NCBI GenBank assembly: GCA_044369995.1
Contig: JBILWG010000068.1
Location: 1 to 9,550 of the forward strand
Source: F1-60-MAGs149 sp044369995
GTDB taxonomy: Bacteria > Actinomycetota > Thermoleophilia > Gaiellales > F1-60-MAGs149
DNA length: 9,550 nucleotides
Direction: 5' to 3'
The notes under the pieces are model-generated. The model was not told where the DNA came from, did no database searches, and saw only the letters and a list, made by a program, of their open reading frames with translations. The translations under genes and the position numbers were made by a program. Below are positions 1-6,721 of this stretch, piece by piece; the first letter of the stretch is position 1, and each line of letters opens with the position of its first letter.

Positions 1-495
1 CACGTGCGCGGGATCGAGCTCTGGCACCGTGCGCAGCACATCCTCGCGCGAGTGCTCGGAGACCGTCACCACGCGCGCGGCGCGGCGGATCGACCACGGC
101 ACGAAGCGCCCGAAGGCGAGCGCATCGGCCCTCGGCATCAGCTCGGGCGCGAAGCGGTACGACGAGTCGTGCACGGTGACGACACCAGGACAGTTGAGAC
201 CCGGCGGCAGGACGTAGTTGCCGTGGTACAGCGCCGGGCGATCGGCACGCAGCCGCGCGGGCAGGCTGACGGCCACGCGGCGGTAGTTCGAGCCCACGTC
301 GACGGCGACCGGGCGCACCACGCCGGAGGCGGTGATGGCCTCCGGCACGCGGGCGGGATCGCGGACGTAGGCGAGCACCGTGAACGGCAGATCGTCGCGT
401 GCGGCGAGCGCGGTCAGCAGACCCGTGGCGACGGTCTCGTCACCCGTGCGATTGCGGCCGATGACATCGGCATCGAAGGCGACGACGTCGGGCAT
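1..495 (-). CDS. Family-4 glycosyltransferase, N-terminal part (gene runs off the left edge)
   Basis: The minus-strand frame opens with ATG at 495 and stays open through 165 codons to the window edge, so the C-terminal part is missing. Seen: an N-terminus with VIGRNRTGDETVATGLL, then HGNYVLPPG, then VVTVHDSSYRFAPEL, then a helix followed by RRAARVVTVSEHSREDV. The 'VTVHD...' strand and the 'RRAARVVTVSEHSR.D' segment are hallmarks of the N-terminal Rossmann half of GT-B glycosyltransferases of family GT4 (mannosyltransferase/RfaG type). The nucleotide-sugar site, normally in the C-terminal half, is not visible, so donor and acceptor cannot be told. It probably acts in the cytoplasm on a lipid-linked or surface glycan. 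The start lies 3 nt after the LysR stop codon with only a weak ribosome site, which suggests translational coupling. It is the last gene visible in the minus-strand glycan operon. The family call is firm; the specific role is unknown. Confidence 0.85.
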   Translation of the reverse strand, partial: MPDVVAFDADVIGRNRTGDETVATGLLTALAARDDLPFTVLAYVRDPARVPEAITASGVVRPVAVDVGSNYRRVAVSLPARLRADRPALYHGNYVLPPGLNCPGVVTVHDSSYRFAPELMPRADALAFGRFVPWSIRRAARVVTVSEHSREDVLRTVPELDPAHV

Positions 496-498
496 CGC

Positions 499-1449
499 TC
501 AGCCGACGCGGCTGCCGCGCACCGGACGCTCGCGCGTCGCCTCGGGGAACACGGCCCGCTCGCCCAGCGTCGTGCGGGCGAAGTCGAGGAACGAGACGAC
601 GAGACGGCTCTGCGGCCGCGAGGCGTTGCGTACGGCGTAGAACAGGCGGCCGGGCTCGAGGCCGGTAACCGTCGCAGAGGACAGACGCCGCTCATCGAGC
701 TCGCGCTCGACGGCCAGCCGCGAGAGGAACGTCACCCCGAGCCCCGCCTCGACAGCCGACTTGGCCGACTCCTGCAGGCCGAGCTCGGCGACGATGTTGA
801 GATCGCGGGCACGGATCCCGTGGGCGCGCAGCTCGCGCTCGACGACGGTGCGGACACCGGCGCCCTCCTGCTGCACGACCAGCGGCTCGTGGACGAGCTC
901 CTCGACGCTGATCTGCCGCCCCGCGAACGGGTGGTCGTTCGGGACGACGAGCACCACCTCGTCGCGCAGGAAGGGCTCGAAGACGAGCGAGCGGTGCGCA
1001 CGCTCGGCACCGACGATGCCGAACTCGAGCTGGCGATCGAGCACGCGGTCCACGATCGTCTCCGTGTCGTCAACGCGCAGGGAGACGAGCACCTCCGGGA
1101 ACTCCTTGTGAAACGCGCCCAGCAGCGCGGGCAGGATCCGCTCGCCGGGTCCCGTCGAGGCGCCGACGATGAGGTGGCCGTGCAGCCCCTCGCCCTCCTC
1201 CTCGAGACTGTGGAAGAGGTCGCGCTCCGCACCGAGGATGCGCTGTGCGTGGCGGTAGGCGACCTGGCCGGCCTCGGTCGGCTCGACGACGCGCCCGGAA
1301 CGATCGATCAGCTGGCACCCGAGTCGCTTCTCCAGCGACCGGATCGCGAGCGACACCGCGGGCTGGGTGACGCCCAGCTGCTCGGCGGCCTGGGAGAAGC
1401 TGGATCGATCGACGACGGCGACGAGCGCAGCAAGCTGCTTGGTGTCCAC
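499..1449 (-). CDS. LysR-type transcriptional regulator, CysL-like effector domain
   Basis: This 316-residue protein has the normal LysR length. Residues 1-60 form the winged helix-turn-helix DNA-binding domain (SFSQAAEQLGVTQPAVS, then LEKRLGCQLIDR and the wing PTEAG). A linker helix follows at about residues 62-88. From about residue 92 there is a periplasmic-binding-protein-like effector domain (GHLIVGASTGPGERILP, VVPNDHPFAG, ELGLQESAKSAVEAGLGVTFLS). The pattern 'GAST.PGE.ILP' and 'AV.AGLGV.FLS' is most like the CysL/selenium-metabolism branch of LysR proteins, but the ligand cannot be read from sequence. The start is GTG at 1449, overlapping the TAG stop of the dehydratase by one base, and a GGAGG lies 11 nt upstream. 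LysR genes usually sit divergent from their targets. This one lies inside a co-directional glycan operon, immediately before a glycosyltransferase, so it may control that operon or simply travel with it. Family call is very secure; target and effector are unknown. Confidence 0.95.
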   Translation of the reverse strand: MDTKQLAALVAVVDRSSFSQAAEQLGVTQPAVSLAIRSLEKRLGCQLIDRSGRVVEPTEAGQVAYRHAQRILGAERDLFHSLEEEGEGLHGHLIVGASTGPGERILPALLGAFHKEFPEVLVSLRVDDTETIVDRVLDRQLEFGIVGAERAHRSLVFEPFLRDEVVLVVPNDHPFAGRQISVEELVHEPLVVQQEGAGVRTVVERELRAHGIRARDLNIVAELGLQESAKSAVEAGLGVTFLSRLAVERELDERRLSSATVTGLEPGRLFYAVRNASRPQSRLVVSFLDFARTTLGERAVFPEATRERPVRGSRVG

Positions 1450-3317
1450 TAGTCGGTCACCCTCCGCGTTGCGATGCCCTCGCGGAGCGGCGCCTTCGCA
1501 GCGGCGAAGTACAGCTCGAGCGCCTCGTCATCTGCCCCGCGCTGCAGCGCCAGATCGATCTCGTCGAGCCGCCCCGCGAGCCATGCCGCGTCGATGCGGC
1601 CGCGACGGGCGCGCATCAGCTTGTCGTGGTGCGTGCGCTCGACCGACTCGTCGTCGGCGAAGAGGCGCTCGTGGAGGACCTCCCCGGGACGACGTCCGAT
1701 CACGCTGATCTCGATGTCCTTGCCAGGCTCGCGTCCCATCAGGCGGATCATGTCCTGCGCGAGATCCATGATCCGCACCGGATCGCCCATGTCGAGCACG
1801 AAGATGTCGCCCGACTGGCCGACGCCGCCGGCCTGCACGATCAGCTGCACGGCCTCGGGGATCGTCATGAAGAAGCGCGTCATCTCGGGGTCGGTCACCG
1901 TGACGGGACCGCCGTCGAGGATCTGGCGCCGGAACGTCGGGATCACCGAGCCCGACGATCCCAGGACGTTGCCGAAGCGGACGGCCATGAAGCGCGTGCC
2001 GGGCCGCTCCTGCGCCTCCGCCTCGACGACGTATTCGCAGAGCGCCTTGGAGGCACCCATCGCGGTCTCCGAGATGACGGCCTTGTCGGTCGAGACGAGG
2101 ACGAAGCGCTCGACGCCCGCGTCGGCGGCGAGTTCGGCAAGCGCGCGTGTGGCCAGCACGTTGTTCCGCAGCGCGCTGAAGGGATTGATCTCCATCAGCG
2201 GCACGTGCTTGTAGGCGGCGGCGTGGAAGATCACGTTCGGCTGCGCCTCGGCGATGATCTTGCGCATGCGATCGACGTCCTTGACGTCGGCAACGCACGA
2301 GCGCACGTTTGCGATCTCGTGCTCGCGCAGCCACTGATCGATCTGGAAGAGGTTGTCCTCGGCGTGGTCGACGAGCGTCAGCTGCGCCGGTGACAGCCGA
2401 CTGATCTGACGCACGAGTTCGGCACCGATCGAGCCGCCGGCTCCTGTCACGAGCACCGACTGCCCGGCGAGGTAGCCGCCCATGGCGGCAAGATCGAGGT
2501 TGACGGGCTGGCGCCCGAGGATGTCCTCGACCTGCACCTCGCGGAGGCGACGCAAGAGGGTCGGATCGCCATCGAGCAGGTCGTAGAGACCCGGCAGCGT
2601 CTTGACGGGCACGCCGGCGCGTCGGCAGGCATCCACCACGCGCTGCCGCGCCGTGCCGTCGGCGCCCGGCATGGCGATGACGACCTCGTCGGGCGGCGAG
2701 GCCTTCAGGATGCCAGCAAGATCGTGCGTGGTGCCGTCGACCTTGACACCGTGCAGGCGCATGCCCTGCTTGCGGGGATCGTCGTCACAGAGGCGGATCG
2801 GCGTCATCCGCAGCGAGCGGTTCGCCAGCATCTCGCGGACGATCACCGAGCCCGCGTCGCCCGCGCCGACGACCAGCACCTCGCGACCGCGGGGGAATAG
2901 CGTGCCGCGCCCCTCGAGGATGGTGCGGGCCACGGCGCGCACGCCGACGGTGCCGAGCAGCAGGAGCAGGAACCAGATCGCGAGCACGCCGCGGGGCGGC
3001 GTGGCCTCGACGGGCGGAAACAGATTGGCGTACAGCGCAACCACGACGAGTGCGATGACGGAGGCGCGCAGCAGGAGCCGGACGTCGCGCAGCGAGACGT
3101 AGCGCCACCACCGGGTGTACAGGCCGTTGAGGACGAAGACGGCGACCGTGAGGACGACAACCCACGGCAGCGTGGCCCAGAACAGGGTGTTCGCCCAGAT
3201 CGGCACCACGTCGAAGCGCAGTTGGAAGGCGAGCCACCAGGCGACCGCGGCGACGGCGGCATCTGCCGCCATATGACCCACGCGATGCCAGGAGGGAAGG
3301 CGCATATCAGCGATCAT
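1449..3317 (-). CDS. Membrane-anchored nucleotide-sugar 4,6-dehydratase, CapD/WbpM/PglF class
   Basis: The 622-residue protein has the full three-part layout of this family. Four hydrophobic helices at about residues 14-34, 43-67, 82-101 and 110-128 anchor it in the membrane. A first Rossmann-like domain (VLVVGAGDAGSVIVREML, 147-164) follows, and then the catalytic short-chain dehydrogenase domain with NAD(P) loop TGAGGSIGAE (291-300), HAAAYKHVPLME (365-376) and STDKA (409-413). Family members make 4-keto-6-deoxy sugars from UDP-GlcNAc-type substrates as the first step to bacillosamine or related sugars. Seen: the catalytic Asp-Lys pair at D411-K412, and M420 and K424 in the M-X3-K arrangement of the long, WbpM-like members. 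The segment between them is VISET where the family usually has NPT-type residues. The frame stays open upstream to 3893, but that part lies opposite the DUF354 gene's coding sequence and does not resemble the family. ATG 3317 is chosen; ATG 3305 is an alternative (618 residues). The substrate is inferred, not proven. Confidence 0.9.
   Translation of the reverse strand: MIADMRLPSWHRVGHMAADAAVAAVAWWLAFQLRFDVVPIWANTLFWATLPWVVVLTVAVFVLNGLYTRWWRYVSLRDVRLLLRASVIALVVVALYANLFPPVEATPPRGVLAIWFLLLLLGTVGVRAVARTILEGRGTLFPRGREVLVVGAGDAGSVIVREMLANRSLRMTPIRLCDDDPRKQGMRLHGVKVDGTTHDLAGILKASPPDEVVIAMPGADGTARQRVVDACRRAGVPVKTLPGLYDLLDGDPTLLRRLREVQVEDILGRQPVNLDLAAMGGYLAGQSVLVTGAGGSIGAELVRQISRLSPAQLTLVDHAEDNLFQIDQWLREHEIANVRSCVADVKDVDRMRKIIAEAQPNVIFHAAAYKHVPLMEINPFSALRNNVLATRALAELAADAGVERFVLVSTDKAVISETAMGASKALCEYVVEAEAQERPGTRFMAVRFGNVLGSSGSVIPTFRRQILDGGPVTVTDPEMTRFFMTIPEAVQLIVQAGGVGQSGDIFVLDMGDPVRIMDLAQDMIRLMGREPGKDIEISVIGRRPGEVLHERLFADDESVERTHHDKLMRARRGRIDAAWLAGRLDEIDLALQRGADDEALELYFAAAKAPLREGIATRRVTD
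1461..1465 (-). promoter_or_regulatory. Ribosome binding site for the LysR gene
   Basis: GGAGG on the minus strand lies 11 nt upstream of the GTG at 1449, within the last codons of the dehydratase gene. It is one of the clearest Shine-Dalgarno matches in the window. It supports the GTG start and suggests that the regulator is translated from the operon mRNA, with coupling through the TAGTG stop/start overlap. Confidence 0.6.
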
Positions 3318-3321
3318 TATA
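3316..3321 (-). promoter_or_regulatory. Possible internal -10 element (TATAAT) upstream of the dehydratase gene
   Basis: The minus strand has a perfect TATAAT in the 56-bp gap between the DUF354 stop and the dehydratase start. This hexamer is unlikely by chance in DNA this GC-rich. It overlaps the ATG at 3317. If it is a true -10, the transcript would begin near 3308-3310 and the ATG at 3305 would be used with almost no leader. I see no convincing -35 at 16-18 bp. It could give separate expression of dehydratase, LysR and glycosyltransferase. Confidence 0.4.
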
Positions 3322-3373
3322 GGTGCGAGACGATTCCCCTGCGCGCCCTCTGCGGCGATCGGGCAACGACGCC

Positions 3374-4381
3374 TCAGACGAGGCCGTTGAACGCGAGGTC
3401 CACCAGCGTCGCCGGGTCGCGCAGCGTGGGTGCCGCGGATGGCCCACGCGGTGCGATCACGAGGTCGGCCACCCGCTCGAGCTGCCGGAGTCGTCCGTCC
3501 GCGATCAGCGCCCGATCGACGGCGCCGAGCGTGCCGGCGAACGTGGTCCAGACGGGCGTGCCGAGAACGACCGCCTCGCGGTTCATCGTGCCGCCTGCGG
3601 AGACGACGAGGTCGGCCGTCGCCACGAGGCTGCGGGCGTCGACGGCCTGCTCGGGGACGATCACCCGATCCAAGCCGAGCGCGCGTACCGCTGCGCCCTG
3701 CTCGCGCGTGCGCGGCAGCACGATCTGGTCGACGCGCGTGTCGGCGGACAGTGCCCGCAGCACCTGCTCGAACAGGGGGTTGTCGGTGCGGTGGTAGAGC
3801 GCGAGCTCCGGCGGTGGCCGCATGATCGCGAGCAGGGCGTCGGGCCGGACGCCGAGGTCGAGTCGCACCGCCGGGTCGGCCTCGAAGCCCCACAGCGCGT
3901 ACTCCTCCTTGAGGCCCGGGAAGCGGACGACGCTCGTCGCCTTCGCCCCGTGCGCCGTAATCGCCGCCAGCGGTATCGCGTCAGGCACGAGCACGCGCGA
4001 CGCGAGTCGGCAGTTGGCGCCGTGCTGCAGCTTGGCGCCCTCGTAGTCGAACATCGTCACGGTCGGGAAGCCGAGCAGGCGGCCGACCATCGGCTGATCC
4101 GTCGAACCGTGCGCCAGACCGACATCGAAGCGACGCGGCTTGGCCCATTGGCGCAGGGCGTGCACGCGACCGATCGCGGCGCGCCCCTTGCCGAGGCGCG
4201 AACGGCCCCCGTGCGCGCCGATCTCCTCGACGTGGAGCCCGTGGAGTGCCGCGAGCTCGGCCGTCTGACCGTATGGACGCGCCGTCAGCTCGACCGTGGC
4301 GCCGCGACGCTCGAGCACGCGCACGAGCGGGGCGAGCACCGGCACGTGCGGCGCGTTGGTGAGGTCGATCCAGACGCGCAT
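3374..4381 (-). CDS. DUF354 family protein (GT-B / UDP-GlcNAc 2-epimerase-like fold)
   Basis: The 335-residue protein begins MRVWIDLTNAPHVPVLAPLV, the typical DUF354 opening ('W.D.TN.PHV'). It continues with TARPYGQT (33-40), GAHGGRSRLGKG (55-66), HGSTDQPMVGRLLG (91-104), FPGLKEEYAL (154-163) and SAGGTMNREAVVLGTPVW (261-278). The last motif corresponds to the glycine-rich nucleotide-sugar site seen in GT-B enzymes and in UDP-GlcNAc 2-epimerases. DUF354 proteins are common in archaeal and bacterial surface-glycan clusters, but to my knowledge their reaction is not established. The length matches the family, and ATG 4381 gives exactly the conserved N-terminus. The gene starts 7 nt after the aminotransferase stop, so the two are probably co-transcribed. 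From context it may modify or transfer the amino sugar made by its neighbours; this is inference. Confidence 0.88.
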   Translation of the reverse strand: MRVWIDLTNAPHVPVLAPLVRVLERRGATVELTARPYGQTAELAALHGLHVEEIGAHGGRSRLGKGRAAIGRVHALRQWAKPRRFDVGLAHGSTDQPMVGRLLGFPTVTMFDYEGAKLQHGANCRLASRVLVPDAIPLAAITAHGAKATSVVRFPGLKEEYALWGFEADPAVRLDLGVRPDALLAIMRPPPELALYHRTDNPLFEQVLRALSADTRVDQIVLPRTREQGAAVRALGLDRVIVPEQAVDARSLVATADLVVSAGGTMNREAVVLGTPVWTTFAGTLGAVDRALIADGRLRQLERVADLVIAPRGPSAAPTLRDPATLVDLAFNGLV

Positions 4382-4388
4382 CGCGCGG

Positions 4389-5489
4389 CTACTGCGACGC
4401 GGCCTCGAGCGCCGCGACGAGCGTCTGCTGATCCGCCTCGGGCAGCGTCGGGTACATCGGCAGCGCCAGGCACTCGCGGGCGGCGCGCTCGGTCTCGGGC
4501 AGGCTGCCTGCCGTGTAGCCGAGCTGCGTGAACACCGGCTGGAGGTGATGCGGCGTGTCGTAGTAGACGACGCTGCCGACGTCCGCGGCCTTCAACGCGC
4601 TCTGCACCGCCTCGCGTTCCTGGCAGCGGACGACGTAGAGGTGATAGATCGGGTCGGCACCCGGCGCGGTGGCCGGCAGCTCGACGAAGCGATCGAGGCC
4701 GAGGTCGGCGTAGCGCGCAGCCGCGGCCTGGCGCATGGCGTTCCACCCGGCCAACTCCGGCAGCAGAACGCGCAGGATCGCCGCCTGCAGCTCGTCGAGC
4801 CGGGAGTTCATGCCGACCTGCGTGAACGTGCGCTTGTCCTTGGAGCCGTGGAAGCGCAGCTCGCGGATGCGCTCGGCGATCTGCTCGTCGTCGGTCGTGA
4901 CGAGACCACCGTCGCCGAAGCCGCCGAGGTTCTTGGTCGGGAAGAACGAGAACGTCGCGATGTCGCCCATCGCGCCGCAGCGCACGCCGTCGAGCGAGGC
5001 GCCGTAGGACTGCGCGGCGTCCTCGATCAGCAGGAGGCCCTTGGCGTCCGCGATGGCCCGGAGCTCGCGCATCGGTGCGGGATGGCCGAACAGGTGCACG
5101 GCCATGATCGCCTTGGTGCGCTCGGTGATCGCCGCCTCGACGGAGGCCGGGTCGAGCTGGTACGTGGTCGGCTCGATGTCGGCGAAGACGGGCGTGGCCC
5201 CGACCGCTGCGATCGATTCGGGCGTGGCGTAGAACGTATAGGCGGGACAGATCACCTCGTCGCCGGGACCGATGTCGTAGGCGCGCAGGGCGAGGATCAG
5301 GGCGTCGGTGCCGTTCGCAACGCCGACCGCGTGCGCGACGCCGAGATCGGCCGCGGTCTCGGCCTCGAAGGCCTTGACGTTGGGTCCGAGAATGAACACG
5401 CCGCTCGTGATCACGTCGCCGACGGCGGCGAGGAGCTGCGCATGCAGCGGCTCCCACTGGCCGCGCAGATCCATCAGGGGTACGCCCAT
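4389..5489 (-). CDS. DegT/DnrJ/EryC1-family PLP-dependent sugar aminotransferase
   Basis: The 366-residue protein has the family's usual length. It begins MGVPLMDLRGQWEPL and continues with SGVFILGPNVKAFE (29-42), GVANGTDALILAL (56-68), PGDEVICPAYTF (75-86), LLIEDAAQSYGA (153-164), SFFPTKNLGGFGDGG (181-195) and GMNSRLDELQAAIL (226-239). K186 is the expected Schiff-base lysine; D157 and Q160 match residues that hold the PLP ring. Such enzymes transfer an amino group, usually from glutamate, onto a 3- or 4-keto nucleotide sugar. The nearby 4,6-dehydratase could supply the keto sugar, although the sequence also recalls WbpE-like 3-keto-sugar aminotransferases, so the position aminated is uncertain. 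The frame extends upstream to 5939, but that part is antisense to RNase D and is not family-like. ATG 5489 is chosen because it gives the conserved start and sits 7 nt after a -10-like TATCCT. It is the first gene of the minus-strand operon. Confidence 0.93.
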   Translation of the reverse strand: MGVPLMDLRGQWEPLHAQLLAAVGDVITSGVFILGPNVKAFEAETAADLGVAHAVGVANGTDALILALRAYDIGPGDEVICPAYTFYATPESIAAVGATPVFADIEPTTYQLDPASVEAAITERTKAIMAVHLFGHPAPMRELRAIADAKGLLLIEDAAQSYGASLDGVRCGAMGDIATFSFFPTKNLGGFGDGGLVTTDDEQIAERIRELRFHGSKDKRTFTQVGMNSRLDELQAAILRVLLPELAGWNAMRQAAAARYADLGLDRFVELPATAPGADPIYHLYVVRCQEREAVQSALKAADVGSVVYYDTPHHLQPVFTQLGYTAGSLPETERAARECLALPMYPTLPEADQQTLVAALEAASQ

Positions 5490-5496
5490 GGGTGGC

Positions 5497-5502
5497 AGGA
5501 TA
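5497..5502 (-). promoter_or_regulatory. Candidate leaderless promoter of the glycan operon (-10 TATCCT)
   Basis: TATCCT on the minus strand fits the actinobacterial TANNNT -10 pattern. It ends 7 nt before the aminotransferase ATG at 5489, the spacing expected when transcription begins at the start codon. No good Shine-Dalgarno is near; the nearest purine-rich run lies about 16 nt or more upstream. No TTGACA-like -35 is visible. Confidence 0.5.
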
Positions 5503-5527
5503 CCGCCCCTCTCGGCATAGAGCGGTA
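5501..5527. repeat. Inverted repeat between the divergent -10 elements
   Basis: TACCGC (5501-5506) and GCGGTA (5522-5527) are perfect inverted copies separated by 15 bp. An inner TCT/AGA pair (5510-5512 and 5519-5521) adds symmetry. Each arm overlaps the first two bases of one -10 hexamer. It may be an operator, or may simply reflect the two promoters sharing GCGGTANNCT. Confidence 0.45.
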
Positions 5528-5531
5528 GGCT
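5526..5531 (+). promoter_or_regulatory. Candidate leaderless promoter of the RNase D gene (-10 TAGGCT)
   Basis: TAGGCT on the plus strand fits TANNNT and ends 6 nt before the GTG at 5538, again the spacing of a leaderless start. The preceding bases GCGG are the same as those before the opposing TATCCT element. A weak GGTAGG Shine-Dalgarno reading of the same bases is an alternative. No clear -35 is seen. Confidence 0.45.
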
Positions 5532-5537
5532 ACGGGC

Positions 5538-6719
5538 GTGTCCGATCTTCCCCGCATGGTCACCGACGCCGCTGGCGTGGACGAGGTGATCGCGGCGGCG
5601 CGGGCCGAGGGTCGCTGCGCGCTCGACACCGAGTTCATGTGGGAGAAGTCCTATGCGCCGCAGCTCTGTCTCGTCCAGATCGCGGTCGGTGACACGATCT
5701 GGCTCGTCGACCCGCTCGCCGGTGCGCCGCTCGAGCCCCTCGGCGAGCTGGTCGCGGACGCCGCCGTGCAGAAGCTGATGCACGCCCCGTCGGCCGATCT
5801 GATCGCGTTCGGCCTCCACTTCGGCTCCGTGCCCGCCAACGTGTACGACACGCAGGTCGCGGCTGGCTTCGTCGGGTTGACGGCCAGTGCGAGCTTGGAT
5901 CGCCTGCTCGATGGCGTCCTCAAGGTGCGCCTCAACCACAACGAGACCTTCTCCGACTGGACCCGTCGGCCGTTGAAGGACACGCAGCTCGACTACGCGG
6001 CCGATGACGTGCGCTACCTGGGGCAGCTGGTCGAGGAGTTGGAGCGCCGACTCGCCGAGCGTGGCCGCACCGAGTGGGCCCAGGCGGAGATCGAGCGTCG
6101 CTTCTGCTCGCCTGAGGCTGCCGGCGGCGATCCGGAGCGCGCCTATCGCAAGGTGCAGCGTCGCGGCAAGCTGTCGCCGCAGGCGCAGGCCGTCCTCGTG
6201 GACGTCGCGGCCTGGCGCGAGCAGCTCGCCCGCCGCCGCGACCAGCCGTCTGGCTGGGTGATGAAGGATCCAACGCTGGTCGAGATCGCCCGCGCCGCGC
6301 CGCGCACGGCGCAGGACCTGAAGCAGATCCGCGGCGTCGGCAACAGCATCGCCGAGCGCGAGAGCGGTGAGCTGCTCGAGGCGGTGGCGCGTGGCCTGGA
6401 GCGCGAGCCGCCGCCGGTGGAGCGCTCCGTGCCCCAGCGGATCGCCCGCCAGGTCGATGCGGTCGCCACGCTGGCCGTCCCGATGGCCCGCATCCGCTGC
6501 CAGGATGCGGATCTCGCCCCGGAGTTGGTCGCCAACCGCGCCGACCTCGATCGCTTTCTCGAGGCGGTCGTCGCGGATGAGGATCTCACGGCGCTGCCGC
6601 TCGGACAGGGTTGGCGCAAGGAGCTCCTCGGCGACGTGCTCGTGCGCCTCGTGGCCGGTGAGATCAGCCTGTCGCTGAACCCGTCGGCGCCGTTTCTCAA
6701 CGTCGAGGAGCGCTGCTAG
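5538..6719 (+). CDS. rnd: Ribonuclease D (DEDDy 3'-5' exoribonuclease with HRDC domain)
   Basis: The 393-residue protein matches the RNase D layout and length. Exo I is in ALDTEF (D30 and E32), Exo II in MHAPSADL (D87), and Exo III in LDYAADDVRYL (Y153 and D157). That is the DEDDy set that holds two metal ions for 3'-5' hydrolysis. An HRDC domain follows at about residues 212-285 (LSPQAQAVLVDVAAWRE, then SGWVMKDPTLVEIA), and a second helical region completes the protein. In other bacteria the enzyme trims the 3' ends of tRNA precursors and other stable RNAs in the cytoplasm. The start is GTG at 5538, which gives MSDLPRMVTDAAGVDEV and follows a -10-like TAGGCT by 6 nt. An in-frame ATG lies at residue 7, but the GTG fits better with the promoter spacing. 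The small membrane-protein gene starts 2 nt after its stop. No catalytic residue is missing. Confidence 0.95.
   Translation: MSDLPRMVTDAAGVDEVIAAARAEGRCALDTEFMWEKSYAPQLCLVQIAVGDTIWLVDPLAGAPLEPLGELVADAAVQKLMHAPSADLIAFGLHFGSVPANVYDTQVAAGFVGLTASASLDRLLDGVLKVRLNHNETFSDWTRRPLKDTQLDYAADDVRYLGQLVEELERRLAERGRTEWAQAEIERRFCSPEAAGGDPERAYRKVQRRGKLSPQAQAVLVDVAAWREQLARRRDQPSGWVMKDPTLVEIARAAPRTAQDLKQIRGVGNSIAERESGELLEAVARGLEREPPPVERSVPQRIARQVDAVATLAVPMARIRCQDADLAPELVANRADLDRFLEAVVADEDLTALPLGQGWRKELLGDVLVRLVAGEISLSLNPSAPFLNVEERC
6706..6710 (+). promoter_or_regulatory. Ribosome binding site for the small membrane-protein gene
   Basis: AGGAG lies in the last codons of RNase D, 11 nt before the GTG at 6722. 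It supports this start and indicates translation coupled to RNase D. Confidence 0.55.
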
Positions 6720-6721
6720 CC

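Noticed and set aside
4..1452. 482-codon open frame on the plus strand opposite the glycosyltransferase and LysR genes
   Set aside because: The translation is rich in Arg, Ala, Gly and His without any domain pattern. It is the expected by-product of GC-biased codons on the opposite strand, where real family motifs are found.
3318..3893. N-terminal extension of the dehydratase frame to 3893
   Set aside because: It overlaps the DUF354 coding region in another frame, is Arg/Ala-rich, and precedes the natural membrane-anchor start of the family.
3323..5528. Two open frames of about 400 codons on the plus strand (3323-4531 and 4296-5528)
   Set aside because: They lie opposite clear DUF354 and aminotransferase genes and have low-complexity, arginine-rich translations with no recognisable motif.
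5490..5939. N-terminal extension of the aminotransferase frame to 5939
   Set aside because: It lies antisense to the catalytic part of RNase D, and the DegT family starts at the conserved MGVPLMDL.
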